This document shows positions 17,768 to 26,500 of a stretch of 64,000 bases of DNA, one piece after another. Position 1 is the first letter of the stretch. The number at the start of each line of letters is the position of its first letter. The stretch is from Bradyrhizobium sp. CB1015 (GTDB lineage: Bacteria > Pseudomonadota > Alphaproteobacteria > Rhizobiales > Xanthobacteraceae): contig NZ_CP104174.1 in NCBI RefSeq assembly GCF_025200925.1, positions 1,054,001 through 1,118,000 on the forward strand, given 5' to 3'. The notes beneath the pieces were generated by a model that saw nothing but the letters and a program-made list of their open reading frames with translations, had not been told where the DNA came from and ran no database searches. The position numbers were made by a program, and so were the translations under genes.

Positions 17768-18823
17768 TCATTTCATTCCGGTCGAGCCGATGCCCGTGGT
17801 GATGAAACGCTGGAGGAACACGAAGACGAGAGCGACAGGTGCGAGCGTCACGACCGTCATCGCAAGCAGGTAGTGCCACTGGGTCTGGAGCTCGCCCTGA
17901 AACGCATTGAGCGCGATCTGCAGTGTGTAGACCTCGGTCTTGGTCAGCACAGCGAGCGGCCACAGGAACTCGTTCCAACGCCACATCATCGAGAAAATCG
18001 CCAGAACCGCCAGCGCCGGCAGTGTCAACGGCATCACGATACGCCAATAGATCTGCCACTCGGACGCCTTGTCCATGCGCGCGGCCTCGATCAGATCCTT
18101 CGGCAAGGTCAGCATGTATTGTCGAAGCAGGAACACGCCTGTCGGTGTCGCGGCCCCCGGCAGAATCACCGCCCAAAGCGAGTTGGCGAGACCAAGCTCG
18201 GTCACCACCAGGTAGACCGGCACGAGGATGATGGTCATCGGGATCATGAGGGTCCCGATAACCGCCAGAGTGGCGGTCTGCTTGCCGGGGAACGCATAGA
18301 CGGCAAGCGCATAGGCGGCCATGGAGTTGATGAGCAGGGTGATCACCGTGGCAACCACCGTCACGAAGACCGAATTGAAGAGGAATCGCAGGAAGGCGAA
18401 GCGCTGCAGCGGCTCGCTGTAGTTCTCGGTCGCGAATGCGACGCGGCGCACCGGTTCGCGCTTGTCGATCGCGACGCGAAACTGCTTCGCGGGATCGGCC
18501 GGATCGACCATCTGGGCGACAAGGCCGATGCGTCGAACCTGCGCCAGTTCGCGCACCGAGCCGTCGGGAAGCGTCGTGCGGAACAGCGGCAGCTTCTGTG
18601 GCTGACTGGGCACCGTTACCTCGACCTGCGCGAATGGCAGCAGCGACGGCGGAAATTCCAGAAGCGCGCTCTGCGTCTTGAACGATGACAGCACCAGCCA
18701 CAGGACCGGGCCGAACATCAGGACGACGCCGAGCGCGAGGTAGGCGTAGGCGGCAATGTCGGTCCAGTGCAGCGGCCGCCCGGGCCCGTTGCGTCGCTGA
18801 CCAAGCAAGCTGGTAAGGCGCAT
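17768..18823 (-). CDS. Sugar ABC transporter permease, MalG type, with enlarged periplasmic loop
   Basis: A 351-residue inner-membrane permease of the CUT1 family. The EAA loop is clear (LIEAARMDKASEWQIYWRIVMP), near residue 245. Family members are usually about 280 residues. The excess lies between helix 1 (about 25-47) and helix 2 (about 150), a hydrophilic stretch of roughly 100 residues that includes LPDGSVRELAQVRRIG and should face the periplasm. It begins 9 bases after the partner permease. Confidence 0.94.
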   Translation of the reverse strand: MRLTSLLGQRRNGPGRPLHWTDIAAYAYLALGVVLMFGPVLWLVLSSFKTQSALLEFPPSLLPFAQVEVTVPSQPQKLPLFRTTLPDGSVRELAQVRRIGLVAQMVDPADPAKQFRVAIDKREPVRRVAFATENYSEPLQRFAFLRFLFNSVFVTVVATVITLLINSMAAYALAVYAFPGKQTATLAVIGTLMIPMTIILVPVYLVVTELGLANSLWAVILPGAATPTGVFLLRQYMLTLPKDLIEAARMDKASEWQIYWRIVMPLTLPALAVLAIFSMMWRWNEFLWPLAVLTKTEVYTLQIALNAFQGELQTQWHYLLAMTVVTLAPVALVFVFLQRFITTGIGSTGMK

Positions 18824-18832
18824 GCTGCCCTC

Positions 18833-19873
18833 TCAAATCTCTTTGCGCCGCGCGGCGGCGAATTGCAGGAGCGTCAGGACGAAAAGCACGACGCCGAGCA
18901 CGACCGATGCAGCGGCGGCGAGGCCGAAATTCTGCACCTGACTAGAAAATCCGGTCTCGTAGATGTACTGGACGACCATCAGCGTCGCCGTGCCGGGACC
19001 GCCGCCGGTCAGCACGAACACCTCGTCGAAGGTCTGTGCGCCCTTGATGAGCGCGAGCACGATCACGACGATCATGTTTGGCCACAACAGCGGCAGCGTG
19101 ATGTGCGTCAGCACGCGCCAGCGCGGCGTCGCGTCCATTTCCGCCGCCTCGTAGAGATCAGCCGGGATCGCCTGAAGGCCGGCGAGCAGGATCAGGGTAT
19201 AGAAGCCCATGTGCGCCCACACGGATACGAACACTGCCCAGAACATCGCCCAGCTCGGATCGACGAAGAAGATGATCTTCTGACCGCCCAGCGTCGTGAT
19301 GGCGGCGTTGAGAAGTCCGTCGCGCTGCAGGATCCATTTCCAGATCAGCGCGACGACCACGGGCGACAGCAGGACGGGGAAGAAATAAACCGCCCGGAAG
19401 AAGCCGCGGCCACGGATCTTCATGTTGAGGACCAGCGCGGTGACAAGCGAAAGCAGCACCATCGCCGTCACCTGAAGCACGACGAACTTCGAGGTGTTGG
19501 CAACGGCGCGCCAGAAATGATCTTCGCGGCAGGTCGCGGGATCCAGATAGGAGCCGCAGTCGAACAGATAGGCGAACTGGTCGCCGCCGACATAGGGGCG
19601 CTGCGAGGGAAACAGAGCCGTGCCGCCGGTCACCGAGAACACGATGTTGATGCCGATCGGCAGGAACACGAACAGACCGAAGAATACGAAGTTGGGCAGC
19701 AGAAAGACGTAGGCCATGCGCCGCGCGCCGATCATGCGCTGCACCCAGCGCATCGGCGGGTCGAGCAGACGCATCCCGAGCTCGACCGGCAAAGCCATGA
19801 TGCCTCGGAGCTCCGCGAGCGTTCCGATGCCTCTGGCGCGCTCCGGTCGGGAAACAGACGAAGTATCCGACAT
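18833..19873 (-). CDS. Sugar ABC transporter permease, MalF type
   Basis: A 346-residue inner-membrane permease, partner of the MalG-type gene. It has a hydrophilic N-terminus of about 50 residues, a first helix AYVFLLPNFVFFGLFVFLP, a periplasmic loop with two Cys (FDCGSYLDPATCRED), and the EAA loop LYEAAEMDATPRWRVLTHITLP. The start at 19873 (MSDTSS) is preferred; the frame is open to 20395, but that part is antisense-type shadow of the binding-protein gene. A gap of 35 bases follows that gene. Confidence 0.93.
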   Translation of the reverse strand: MSDTSSVSRPERARGIGTLAELRGIMALPVELGMRLLDPPMRWVQRMIGARRMAYVFLLPNFVFFGLFVFLPIGINIVFSVTGGTALFPSQRPYVGGDQFAYLFDCGSYLDPATCREDHFWRAVANTSKFVVLQVTAMVLLSLVTALVLNMKIRGRGFFRAVYFFPVLLSPVVVALIWKWILQRDGLLNAAITTLGGQKIIFFVDPSWAMFWAVFVSVWAHMGFYTLILLAGLQAIPADLYEAAEMDATPRWRVLTHITLPLLWPNMIVVIVLALIKGAQTFDEVFVLTGGGPGTATLMVVQYIYETGFSSQVQNFGLAAAASVVLGVVLFVLTLLQFAAARRKEI

Positions 19874-19908
19874 CGCTGTGAGCCGTTGATCCCGTGGACG
19901 CGCTGCCC

Positions 19909-21198
19909 TCACTTCTTGTTGCGCTCGGCGATCTGTTGCGCCACGTCGGCGGTGATGCGCTTGTAGGCGTCTTCGAGCGTCGTCTCGCCGGAGACCGCCT
20001 GCCCGAGCCGGCTGATGACGGCGTTGAAGATGATCCGGCTGTTGCCGTAGCCCTGGGTGCGGTAGGCGATCGGCGAAAGCGCGGCAGCGCTGGCGGTGAA
20101 GACCTTCAGTGCGGCGGCGGCTTCGGGGCTGGCGGTCGGATAGTCGATGCCCTTCTTGGCGAGACCGAGGTGGCCGGGCACGAACAGCGAGCGCGAGTAG
20201 AACTCCGCCAGCACCGGTTCGCTTGCAAGATATTCCATCACTCGCGCGACTTCCTTGGGATGCTGCGTCGTCTTGAAAGCAACGAGACCGGCGCCGCCAG
20301 GCATGCTGCTGCACCCGCCTGTCCCGCAGGGATTGGGGACCGCGATCCAGTCGAAAGCGTTGTCGACGGTCTTGGCGAACTGAGCGATCTGCCACGATCC
20401 TGACAGGTACATGACGACCTGCGCGTTCTTGAATTCGTCATTGGCGCCGCGATAGGCCGTGCCGGAGACCGAACCCCAGAGCTCCTTCGACATGACGCCG
20501 GACTTGTGCCAGTCGTAGACGAGTTGCGCCGCGCGCTTGAAGCCCTCGTCCACGACATCAGGTTCGCCGTTCGCGCCGAAGACCTGCGTGCCTTGCGACA
20601 CCGCCAGCGCGTAGAAGCGGTGGCCCGAGCGGTCGAGCGCGAGCGGGAATGGCGCCTGGACCTTGCTCGCAACTTCCTTCGCCGCCTTGGCCCAATCCTC
20701 CCAGGTCGACTTCTCGCCCGGCATCGCGACGCCGGCCTGCTCGAACAGGGTCTTGTTGACGAAAGGACCGGTGACGGTGAGTTGGGTCATGAAGCCCGGG
20801 ATGGCCTGCGGCGCTCCCGACGGCCGCATCCATTCGAGGAACGGGCCGAAGTTCCTCTCCCAATAGGAGGGATCCTTCAGCAGGGGGCGCAGATCAAGTG
20901 CGTAGCGCGACAGGCCGCCCATATCGACGACACGCGCCATGTCGGGGCCCTGGCCGGAGGCGAGCTGCACCGGCAGATTCTCGTTGATCGCCTTGTAGGG
21001 CACCTGATCGAGGACGACGTCGATGTCCTTGTTCTGCTCGTGGAAGCGCCGGAGCAGGTCGGCCATCACCTCGCCTTCGTTTCCGTCCGAGTACCAGGCC
21101 ATTCGAAGCGTGGTCGTCTCGGCCGCGGCTGGTCCGCTGAAGGCGGCGGACGAGAGGGACAGCGCAAGAGAGATGATAAGGGACGTCACGGTACGCAT
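19909..21198 (-). CDS. Sugar ABC transporter substrate-binding protein
   Basis: A 429-residue periplasmic receptor, first gene of the GH31 sugar operon. It has a Sec signal peptide (helix LIISLALSLSSAAFS, cleavage near AAAET), then TTTLRMAWYSDGNEGEVMADLL and a LPVQLASGQGPDMARV block typical of family 1 binding proteins. The ATG at 21198 follows a strong GGAGGAG site; the in-frame opening to 21438 is untranslated leader. It is divergent from the LacI gene, with an operator-like palindrome between them. Confidence 0.95.
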   Translation of the reverse strand: MRTVTSLIISLALSLSSAAFSGPAAAETTTLRMAWYSDGNEGEVMADLLRRFHEQNKDIDVVLDQVPYKAINENLPVQLASGQGPDMARVVDMGGLSRYALDLRPLLKDPSYWERNFGPFLEWMRPSGAPQAIPGFMTQLTVTGPFVNKTLFEQAGVAMPGEKSTWEDWAKAAKEVASKVQAPFPLALDRSGHRFYALAVSQGTQVFGANGEPDVVDEGFKRAAQLVYDWHKSGVMSKELWGSVSGTAYRGANDEFKNAQVVMYLSGSWQIAQFAKTVDNAFDWIAVPNPCGTGGCSSMPGGAGLVAFKTTQHPKEVARVMEYLASEPVLAEFYSRSLFVPGHLGLAKKGIDYPTASPEAAAALKVFTASAAALSPIAYRTQGYGNSRIIFNAVISRLGQAVSGETTLEDAYKRITADVAQQIAERNKK

Positions 21199-21505
21199 GA
21201 TCGTGTCTCCTCCGCACGCGCAGACCCAGCGGGTTTGCGCGAAATAGGCGCAACGGGTCCGCTTTCCGACGGACCCAGCGCAGACGTTTCCTTCCACATC
21301 GGCACCCAACCCCGGTCGGATGCCGATTTTCGCAACTTCGGCGCAGTCTTGATTGGCGCGCGCACGCCACGGCTGAACGGCGCGACAGCGGCACGCAGGC
21401 ATGAAATGGACATTGGCAAACGTTTGCCAATCTGTCAATCTGGTCCAAATCGTGGTTTTTTGGTCTCAGAGCAGACACGACCACAAACGCGCGGATCACC
21501 ACGGC
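21199..21505. promoter_or_regulatory. Divergent regulatory region of the GH31 sugar operon
   Basis: A 307-base region between the binding-protein gene and the LacI gene. It holds the palindrome described separately and a hairpin-forming pair GGGTCCG (21255-21261) / CGGACCC (21270-21276) in the probable leader of the binding-protein gene. I could not place the -35/-10 boxes with confidence. Confidence 0.6.
21412..21431. promoter_or_regulatory. LacI-family operator, perfect 20-bp palindrome
   Basis: The core TTGGCAAACGTTTGCCAA (21413-21430), flanked by A and T, is a perfect palindrome with the central CG typical of LacI/GalR operators. It lies 75 bases upstream of the repressor ATG and 214 bases upstream of the binding-protein ATG. 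It is therefore the likely site for the adjacent LacI-type protein, giving sugar-induced control and autoregulation. Confidence 0.8.
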
Positions 21506-22519
21506 ATGCCATCGGATCAGACGCCCTGGAGGCCGATACTGGAGGACGTCTCTCTCGCCACAGTCGCGGCCCGGGCCGGCGTGTCGGTTTCGACCGTATC
21601 GCGGATCGTCAATGGCGAGATGCGCCGCGCCTCTCCTGCCACGGTGGCGCGGGTGCTCGAGGCGGTGGAGGCGGTCGGCTATCGCCCAAATCCCGTGGGG
21701 CGCGCCCTCAAGCGCGGCCAAAGCCAGCTTGTAGCGATGATCGCGGCCAATCTCGACAATCCGGCGATGGCGACCATCGCGAGCTCCACCGAGGCGGCAT
21801 TGCGCGAGGCCGGCTACGTGATGGTCCTGTGCGACACCCACGACCGCCCCGAACTTCAGGACGAATACCTCGACGCGATGCGGGCCCAGATGGTGTGCGG
21901 CTATGTCCTCGTGGCGGCGGTGCCCAGCCCGGGGTTGAGCGAGCTCTCGGCGTCGGGCACCCCGGCTGTGTTCGTGAACCGCCGCAATCCGGGCGGAAGC
22001 GGCTCCTTCGTCGGCATCGATGATCGCGCAGCAGGCGCGACCGTGGCTGACTATTTCATCGACCGCGGACGGCAAGCCCCGGCCGTCGTATTTCCGCGGC
22101 TCGGCTCGACCGCATCGCGGGACCGCGTGTCGGGCTTTCTGGCGAGGCTGCGGGAGCGGGGCTGGGCCGACGAAGCCATTATCCAGGCCGCTGGTGAAGG
22201 ACGATCGCATCTCCAAATTGGCTACGATGCCGGCTCGAGAATTTTCGTCGGCAGCGACACGCCCGACGCCATTCTCTGCGTGAGCGACCAAATCGCCTAT
22301 GGCCTGAACCGGCGCGCGCTTGAATGCAGCCTGAAAATCCCCGAGGACTGCGAACTGGTCAGCATCGACGGCACCCCTCTCAACCAGTGGGTCGCCCCGT
22401 GGTTAAAGTCGATCGAAATTCCCTACGCCTTCTATGGGGCGGAAATCGTCGCGGGCCTGCAGTTGATCTGGCGGGGCGAACCGCTTGGCGAACGGCTGCT
22501 GCCCTACAAGTTCGGCTGA
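21506..22519 (+). CDS. LacI-family transcriptional repressor
   Basis: A 337-residue regulator. The N-terminal helix-turn-helix reads ATVAARAGVSVSTVSRIVNG, followed by the hinge region GYRPNPVGRALKRG, then a periplasmic-binding-like sugar domain. The ATG at 21506 leaves about 14 residues before the helix; the frame is open to 21401 but would run across the operator palindrome. Divergent from the GH31 sugar operon, it most likely represses that operon until the sugar ligand binds. Confidence 0.93.
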   Translation: MPSDQTPWRPILEDVSLATVAARAGVSVSTVSRIVNGEMRRASPATVARVLEAVEAVGYRPNPVGRALKRGQSQLVAMIAANLDNPAMATIASSTEAALREAGYVMVLCDTHDRPELQDEYLDAMRAQMVCGYVLVAAVPSPGLSELSASGTPAVFVNRRNPGGSGSFVGIDDRAAGATVADYFIDRGRQAPAVVFPRLGSTASRDRVSGFLARLRERGWADEAIIQAAGEGRSHLQIGYDAGSRIFVGSDTPDAILCVSDQIAYGLNRRALECSLKIPEDCELVSIDGTPLNQWVAPWLKSIEIPYAFYGAEIVAGLQLIWRGEPLGERLLPYKFG

Positions 22520-22619
22520 CGCGCAACCGCGCGCGCTCGCCCGTCCTGGCACTCCACTTGCTCAGTCATGACCCAAGCCATGGCCTCGGCGGAGAGGTCG
22601 TTTCAGGTTGAGGCAAGTG

Positions 22620-22868
22620 ATGCAGGAAGTGTCCCGTTCTGGTGCTGCTGATGAACTCCGGCTCGACGCGTTGATCGCCGATTTATGGTGGCGCGTCCGG
22701 CTGATTAACACCGACATTCTCGAGGAAGAGGCTCGCGCCGGGGTGTTCGACCCGACTCAGCCGACCTATCCGCTGCTCGCGCTCAACCTTCGCGCCCGGC
22801 GCGACAATCTGGTCGCGACCATCGGCGTGCTCGAGCAGCGTGCGAGATCGATGTCCGAAGCGGCTTGA
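22620..22868 (+). CDS. Hypothetical protein, small and helical
   Basis: An 82-residue soluble protein with no recognised family. It is predicted mainly helical (LRLDALIADLWWRVRLINTDILEEEA and, later, LRARRDNLVATIGVLEQRA) with a short central Pro-rich link (FDPTQPTYPL). The ATG at 22620 has a GAGG site; a TTG 12 bases earlier is possible. It sits between the LacI gene and the heme-barrel operon, about 190 bases from the next gene. Confidence 0.6.
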   Translation: MQEVSRSGAADELRLDALIADLWWRVRLINTDILEEEARAGVFDPTQPTYPLLALNLRARRDNLVATIGVLEQRARSMSEAA

Positions 22869-23060
22869 CGACGGTTCGCGGGCGCGGCGGCAACTCAACG
22901 ACTTGGTGAAACCGGCTGGCTGCAGCGCCAGAGGCGGGCGCGGGATGCAATGCGCATCATCGCATGGCTCGAATGCCTCCGGCGCTTTGCCGGTAACAGT
23001 TGAATTCAGGCCGCCGCCTGCCCGTGCTATTGCTGGTCTCTGCAACCCCGCGAGGCCTCC

Positions 23061-23723
23061 ATGCTCCCCATTCCCGCCGATATCTTCACCGAACCCGAGA
23101 ACGTCTCGCCCGACGGACTGGCCAATCTCGGCCCGCTTCGGCGTCTTGCCGGCACCTGGCAGGCGGACAAGGGCATCGACATCAATCCGAAGGCGGAAGG
23201 GCCGGAGCGGCGGACCTTCATCGAGCGCATTCGCATGGACCCGATCGATCCGCAGGCCAACGGGCCGCAGCTGCTGTACGGACTGCGCTATCACATCCAC
23301 ATCAACACGCCCGAGGAAGACATCACCTTCCACGACCAGGTCGGCTACTGGCTGTGGGAGCCGGCGACCGGGCTGATCATGCAGACCCTGGCGATCCCGC
23401 GCGGGCAGGTGCTGCTGGCCTCGGGCAAGGCCGCGTCGGATGACAGGGCGATCTCGGTCACCGCCAAGCGCGGCGACACTGCCTACGGGATCTGCTCGAC
23501 CGATTTTCTGGAGCAGGCGTTCCGCACCGACGCATATCGCTGCGACATCACCTTCAACGACGATGGCAGCTGGACCTATCTGATCCAGACCGAGTTGTTC
23601 GTGCGCGGCGCGCCGTTCAATCACCGCGACACCAACACGCTCCAGCTTGTAGCGCCGCCCAAGCTCAATCCGCTGGCGGCGATCGTGAACGGTCGTGCCG
23701 CAGGCGATGGTTCGGCGGCCTGA
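23061..23723 (+). CDS. FABP-like / nitrobindin-like heme-barrel domain protein
   Basis: A 220-residue cytoplasmic protein that resembles the heme-binding beta-barrel (nitrobindin, formerly fatty-acid-binding-like) family. The start motif LGPLRRLAGTWQADKGID is the family entry strand, and HDQVGYWLWEPATGLIMQTLAIPRG is the central sheet with the GYW segment. The family usually binds heme or small hydrophobic ligands; no enzyme activity is assured. It is the first of three closely spaced genes, 19 bases before the RibD-like reductase. Confidence 0.8.
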   Translation: MLPIPADIFTEPENVSPDGLANLGPLRRLAGTWQADKGIDINPKAEGPERRTFIERIRMDPIDPQANGPQLLYGLRYHIHINTPEEDITFHDQVGYWLWEPATGLIMQTLAIPRGQVLLASGKAASDDRAISVTAKRGDTAYGICSTDFLEQAFRTDAYRCDITFNDDGSWTYLIQTELFVRGAPFNHRDTNTLQLVAPPKLNPLAAIVNGRAAGDGSAA

Positions 23724-23742
23724 GCGCTGCCCGGAGGATTGC

Positions 23743-24450
23743 ATGAAACCGTACGTCATCTGCCTGATGCACTCCAGCCTGGACGGGCGCACACATCCCA
23801 GCCGCTGGCGTCCGAAAGGCGCAGGCACGGACTGGTTCGAGAAGATCCATGACGAGCTCGGCGGTGATGCCTGGGTCATCGGCCGCGTCACCGGGTCGGA
23901 GTTCGCCAAGGGCAAGCCCTATCCCGCGACGGACGCGAAATTCCCACGCGAGAACTGGTTCGCCCGACGCGATGCGAAGACCTATGGCGTCGTGCTCGAT
24001 GCAGAGGGCAAGATCGGCTGGGGGCGCGCGGAGATCGGCGGTGATCCGATCGTCGTCGTGCTGACCGAGAAAGTCCCGGATTCGCATCTCGCCGGCCTGC
24101 GCAGTGAGGGCGTGTCCTACATCTTTGCCGGCAAATCCGAGATCGATCTTGCACTGACGCTGGACATTCTCGCGCGCCAGCTCGGCGTGAAGCGTCTGCT
24201 GGTCGAGGGCGGCGGCGTCGCCAACGGCGCGTTCCTGCGCGCCGGTCTCATCGACGAATTCAATCTGATCCTCAGCCCCGCGATCGACGGCGCAAAAGGC
24301 GCCCCCTTCGTGTTCGATTCGACCGAGGCGGACAGCGACCGGCGCGCGCCGCTCACCGCGATGACGCTGGAGAGCACGCGCGAGCTCGGCGGCGGCGTCC
24401 TGCTGCTGCGCTATCTGATCCAGAACGATCCGCAAGCCGCGAGCCGGTAA
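23743..24450 (+). CDS. RibD C-terminal / dihydrofolate reductase-like reductase
   Basis: A 235-residue NADPH-type reductase of the RibD-C (DHFR-like) fold. It lacks the N-terminal deaminase of full RibD, so it need not make riboflavin. Visible features are CLMHSSLDGRTHP, the ARQLGVKRLLVEGGGVANGAFL nucleotide-binding strand and the LIDEFNLILSPAIDG segment. The start at 23743 has a GGAGG site; an in-frame ATG at 23695 overlaps the previous gene. It sits between a heme-barrel protein and a FAD amine oxidase. Confidence 0.88.
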   Translation: MKPYVICLMHSSLDGRTHPSRWRPKGAGTDWFEKIHDELGGDAWVIGRVTGSEFAKGKPYPATDAKFPRENWFARRDAKTYGVVLDAEGKIGWGRAEIGGDPIVVVLTEKVPDSHLAGLRSEGVSYIFAGKSEIDLALTLDILARQLGVKRLLVEGGGVANGAFLRAGLIDEFNLILSPAIDGAKGAPFVFDSTEADSDRRAPLTAMTLESTRELGGGVLLLRYLIQNDPQAASR

Positions 24451-24459
24451 GGCGCGGCC

Positions 24460-25731
24460 ATGTCCGATCCGTCCCAGCACATCGTCATCATCGGCGCCGG
24501 CGCGGCCGGCCTGATGGCGGCGCGCGAGCTGGCGCGTGCCGGCCGCAAGGTGACGATCCTGGAGGCGCGCCGGCGCTGCGGCGGCCGCATTCATCCGCTG
24601 CCGGCCTCGGAATTCGGCTATGCCGCCGATGGCGGCGCTGAGTTCGTTCATGGCGAGGCGCCGATCACGCGCGCATTGCTGCGCGAGGCCGGCCTGTCCC
24701 TTCTGGAGATCGAAGGCGAGCAGTGGAGCTTTGACGGGACGAAGCTCACGCGCGAGGCGCACGACGATCCCCATGAGGCGGAGCTTCAGGCCGTGCTGGG
24801 GAACTTGAAGGACGACCTCACGGCCGCCGACTTCCTGCGCCGGCATTTTGCAGGCGACGACTACGCGCCGATGCGCCATTCGATCGAGCGGATGGTCGAG
24901 GGCTATGACGCGGCCGATCCAGAACGCGCCTCCACGCTGGCGCTGCGCGCGGAATGGATGGACGGCGGGCACGCTCCGCAGGCGCGCATCGCCGGCGGCT
25001 ACGGCGCGATGATCGAATTGATGGCGGCCGACTGCCGCAGGCATGGCGTCACCATCCGCCTCGGCTCCGTCGTCTCGGCCATTGCGGAGGAGGACGGCGC
25101 GGTGATCGTTCGCTGCGCCGGCGGCGATGTCCACACCTGCGACCGCGTGATCGTCACCGTGCCGCTGCCGCTGCTGCGCGAGATCGCGCTGCCGGCAGGC
25201 GCGCGGGCGAAGCTTGCGGCTGCCGACGACATTGGCTTCGGCAACGTCATCAAGATCGTGCTGCGCTTCGCGCGCCCATGGTGGCGCGAGCGCAAGGAAG
25301 ACCTTGCCGACATGACCTTCCTGCTGTCGGATGAGGCGATCCCGGTATGGTGGACGCGCTACCCGGACCAGCATCCCGTGCTCACGGGCTGGTTCGGCGG
25401 CCCGCGCACGGCGGAGCTGGAAAGCCTCGACGCGCAAGCACTCATTGACGTCGGGCTTGGCTCGCTCGCCGCCGTCTTTGGCCTGCCGCGCGATCACATC
25501 GCCCGCGAGCTGGTGGCGTCTGCTGCGACCAACTGGGCGCATGATCGCTTTGCGCGCGGCGCCTATTCGTGGGCGACGCCGCGGACGCGGGAGGCACAAG
25601 CGATCCTCGCGCGTGCCGACGGCTTGGTGTTGTTTTCCGGTGAAGCGCTCTATCGCGGCCGCGACATGGGCACGGTCGAGGCGGCTCTGGCGAGTGGCCT
25701 GGAGACGGCGGGCGCGATCCTGCGAGAATAA
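24460..25731 (+). CDS. FAD-dependent amine oxidase family protein
   Basis: A 423-residue flavoprotein. The N-terminal Rossmann motif is IVIIGAGAAGLMAARELARAG, followed by VTILEARRRCGGRIHPL as in monoamine oxidases. The C-terminal FAD contact is FSGEALYRGRDMGTVEAALASG. No signal peptide is seen. The substrate is unknown; polyamines, tryptamine-like amines or other amino compounds are possible. It begins 9 bases after the reductase gene and is followed by a terminator. Confidence 0.9.
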   Translation: MSDPSQHIVIIGAGAAGLMAARELARAGRKVTILEARRRCGGRIHPLPASEFGYAADGGAEFVHGEAPITRALLREAGLSLLEIEGEQWSFDGTKLTREAHDDPHEAELQAVLGNLKDDLTAADFLRRHFAGDDYAPMRHSIERMVEGYDAADPERASTLALRAEWMDGGHAPQARIAGGYGAMIELMAADCRRHGVTIRLGSVVSAIAEEDGAVIVRCAGGDVHTCDRVIVTVPLPLLREIALPAGARAKLAAADDIGFGNVIKIVLRFARPWWRERKEDLADMTFLLSDEAIPVWWTRYPDQHPVLTGWFGGPRTAELESLDAQALIDVGLGSLAAVFGLPRDHIARELVASAATNWAHDRFARGAYSWATPRTREAQAILARADGLVLFSGEALYRGRDMGTVEAALASGLETAGAILRE

Positions 25732-25736
25732 CAAAA

Positions 25737-25760
25737 GAGGCCCGCATCTCTGCGGGCCTC
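25737..25760. terminator. Bidirectional intrinsic terminator
   Basis: A perfect 10-bp stem GAGGCCCGCA (25737-25746) / TGCGGGCCTC (25751-25760) with a 4-base loop. On the minus strand it is followed by TTTTGTT, which suits the end of the minus-strand gene at 25774. On the plus strand the T-tract is weaker (TCGTCTTT). It separates two convergent genes. Confidence 0.8.
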
Positions 25761-25773
25761 TCGTCTTTCCGTC

Positions 25774-26082
25774 TTACCAGCGACCGCCGCCGAAGCTGAA
25801 TGTCACGCCGGGGCCTCCGCCGTAGTAGCCATAGGGGCCGCCGCCGTAATAGCTATGGCGCGGGTAATAGCCGTAGCTCCCGTAATACGGCCGATAATAG
25901 CCGTGATGATGCCGCCAGTGATGGTGGTGACCGTGCCAGCGGTAGTGCCTGCGGTGCGCGCTGAAGTCGGTGGACTGGCTTTCCTGCGCGGTCTGCTTGG
26001 CGCTTACGCTGCCGGCCGCGTTCGCCGATCCGCCGGCCAACGCCGCAGCACCGAGGGCGATCGCGGCAATGAGATATTTCAT
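25774..26082 (-). CDS. Exported His/Tyr/Gly-rich protein
   Basis: A 102-residue protein with a Sec signal peptide (MKYLIAAIALGAAALAGG, cleavage near SANAA). The mature part is low complexity: a His-rich stretch (HRRHYRWHGHHHHWRHHHGYY), then Tyr/Gly repeats (SYYGGGPYGYYGGGPG). The ATG at 26082 has a GGAG site. Similar GY/H-rich proteins are found often in rhizobia with unknown role; metal binding or a periplasmic/cell-surface role is possible. It differs from the other Tyr-rich exported protein at 59567. Confidence 0.8.
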   Translation of the reverse strand: MKYLIAAIALGAAALAGGSANAAGSVSAKQTAQESQSTDFSAHRRHYRWHGHHHHWRHHHGYYRPYYGSYGYYPRHSYYGGGPYGYYGGGPGVTFSFGGGRW

Positions 26083-26257
26083 GTCATCACTCCAGTTGAA
26101 TGTTGCGTGACAACACATGAGCATCCCGCGCGTTCCGGCCGGTGCGGGCGTCGAAACGACGCAGATTTTCAGTTCCCGATGAACGTGCGTTAACGTTTGT
26201 GAACGAGCAAGGGCCGCGCGCTCTATCGTCGCATGAACGGGGCGTGGCCTTTCGGCT

Positions 26258-26385
26258 CGTGCCCCGGACGCAGCGCAGCGTCTCTTCGACGATGCGCTGC
26301 TGAGCCGGGGCCCCTGGTGCGCCCGCTGCATGGGTCCCGGCTCTGCGCAGCAGCGCAAGGAGCGCTGCAGCGCGTCCGGGACACG
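26258..26385. repeat. Large imperfect inverted repeat (128 bp)
   Basis: The left arm starts CGTGCCCCGGACGCAGCGCAG and the right arm ends GCAGCGCGTCCGGGACACG. The arms, about 55 bases each, are imperfectly complementary and could fold into a long hairpin. It lies in the 418-base gap between the exported His-rich gene and oleate hydratase. The rest of that gap holds nothing I can identify. Confidence 0.7.
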
Positions 26386-26500
26386 GATGGCTCAACGCAA
26401 CGTGATCTGCATGCCGGCGGCGCTTGATCCAGCGCAACTTTCACAGTCGCCGCCCGATGCAATGTCACCGCGACATCGGAGCGAAGAATCGAGGCAGGTC

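Noticed and set aside
16709..18688. A 659-codon open frame on the plus strand
   Set aside because: It is antisense to the ABC ATPase and permease genes; the translation is charged and has no domain.
21255..21276. Hairpin GGGTCCG / CGGACCC in the leader of the sugar binding-protein gene
   Set aside because: The stem is only 7 bp with an 8-base loop and has no T-run, so I do not call it a terminator or attenuator.
23665..25734. A 689-codon open frame on the minus strand
   Set aside because: It is antisense to the RibD-like and amine-oxidase genes, which have good ribosome-binding sites and motifs. It is a shadow frame.
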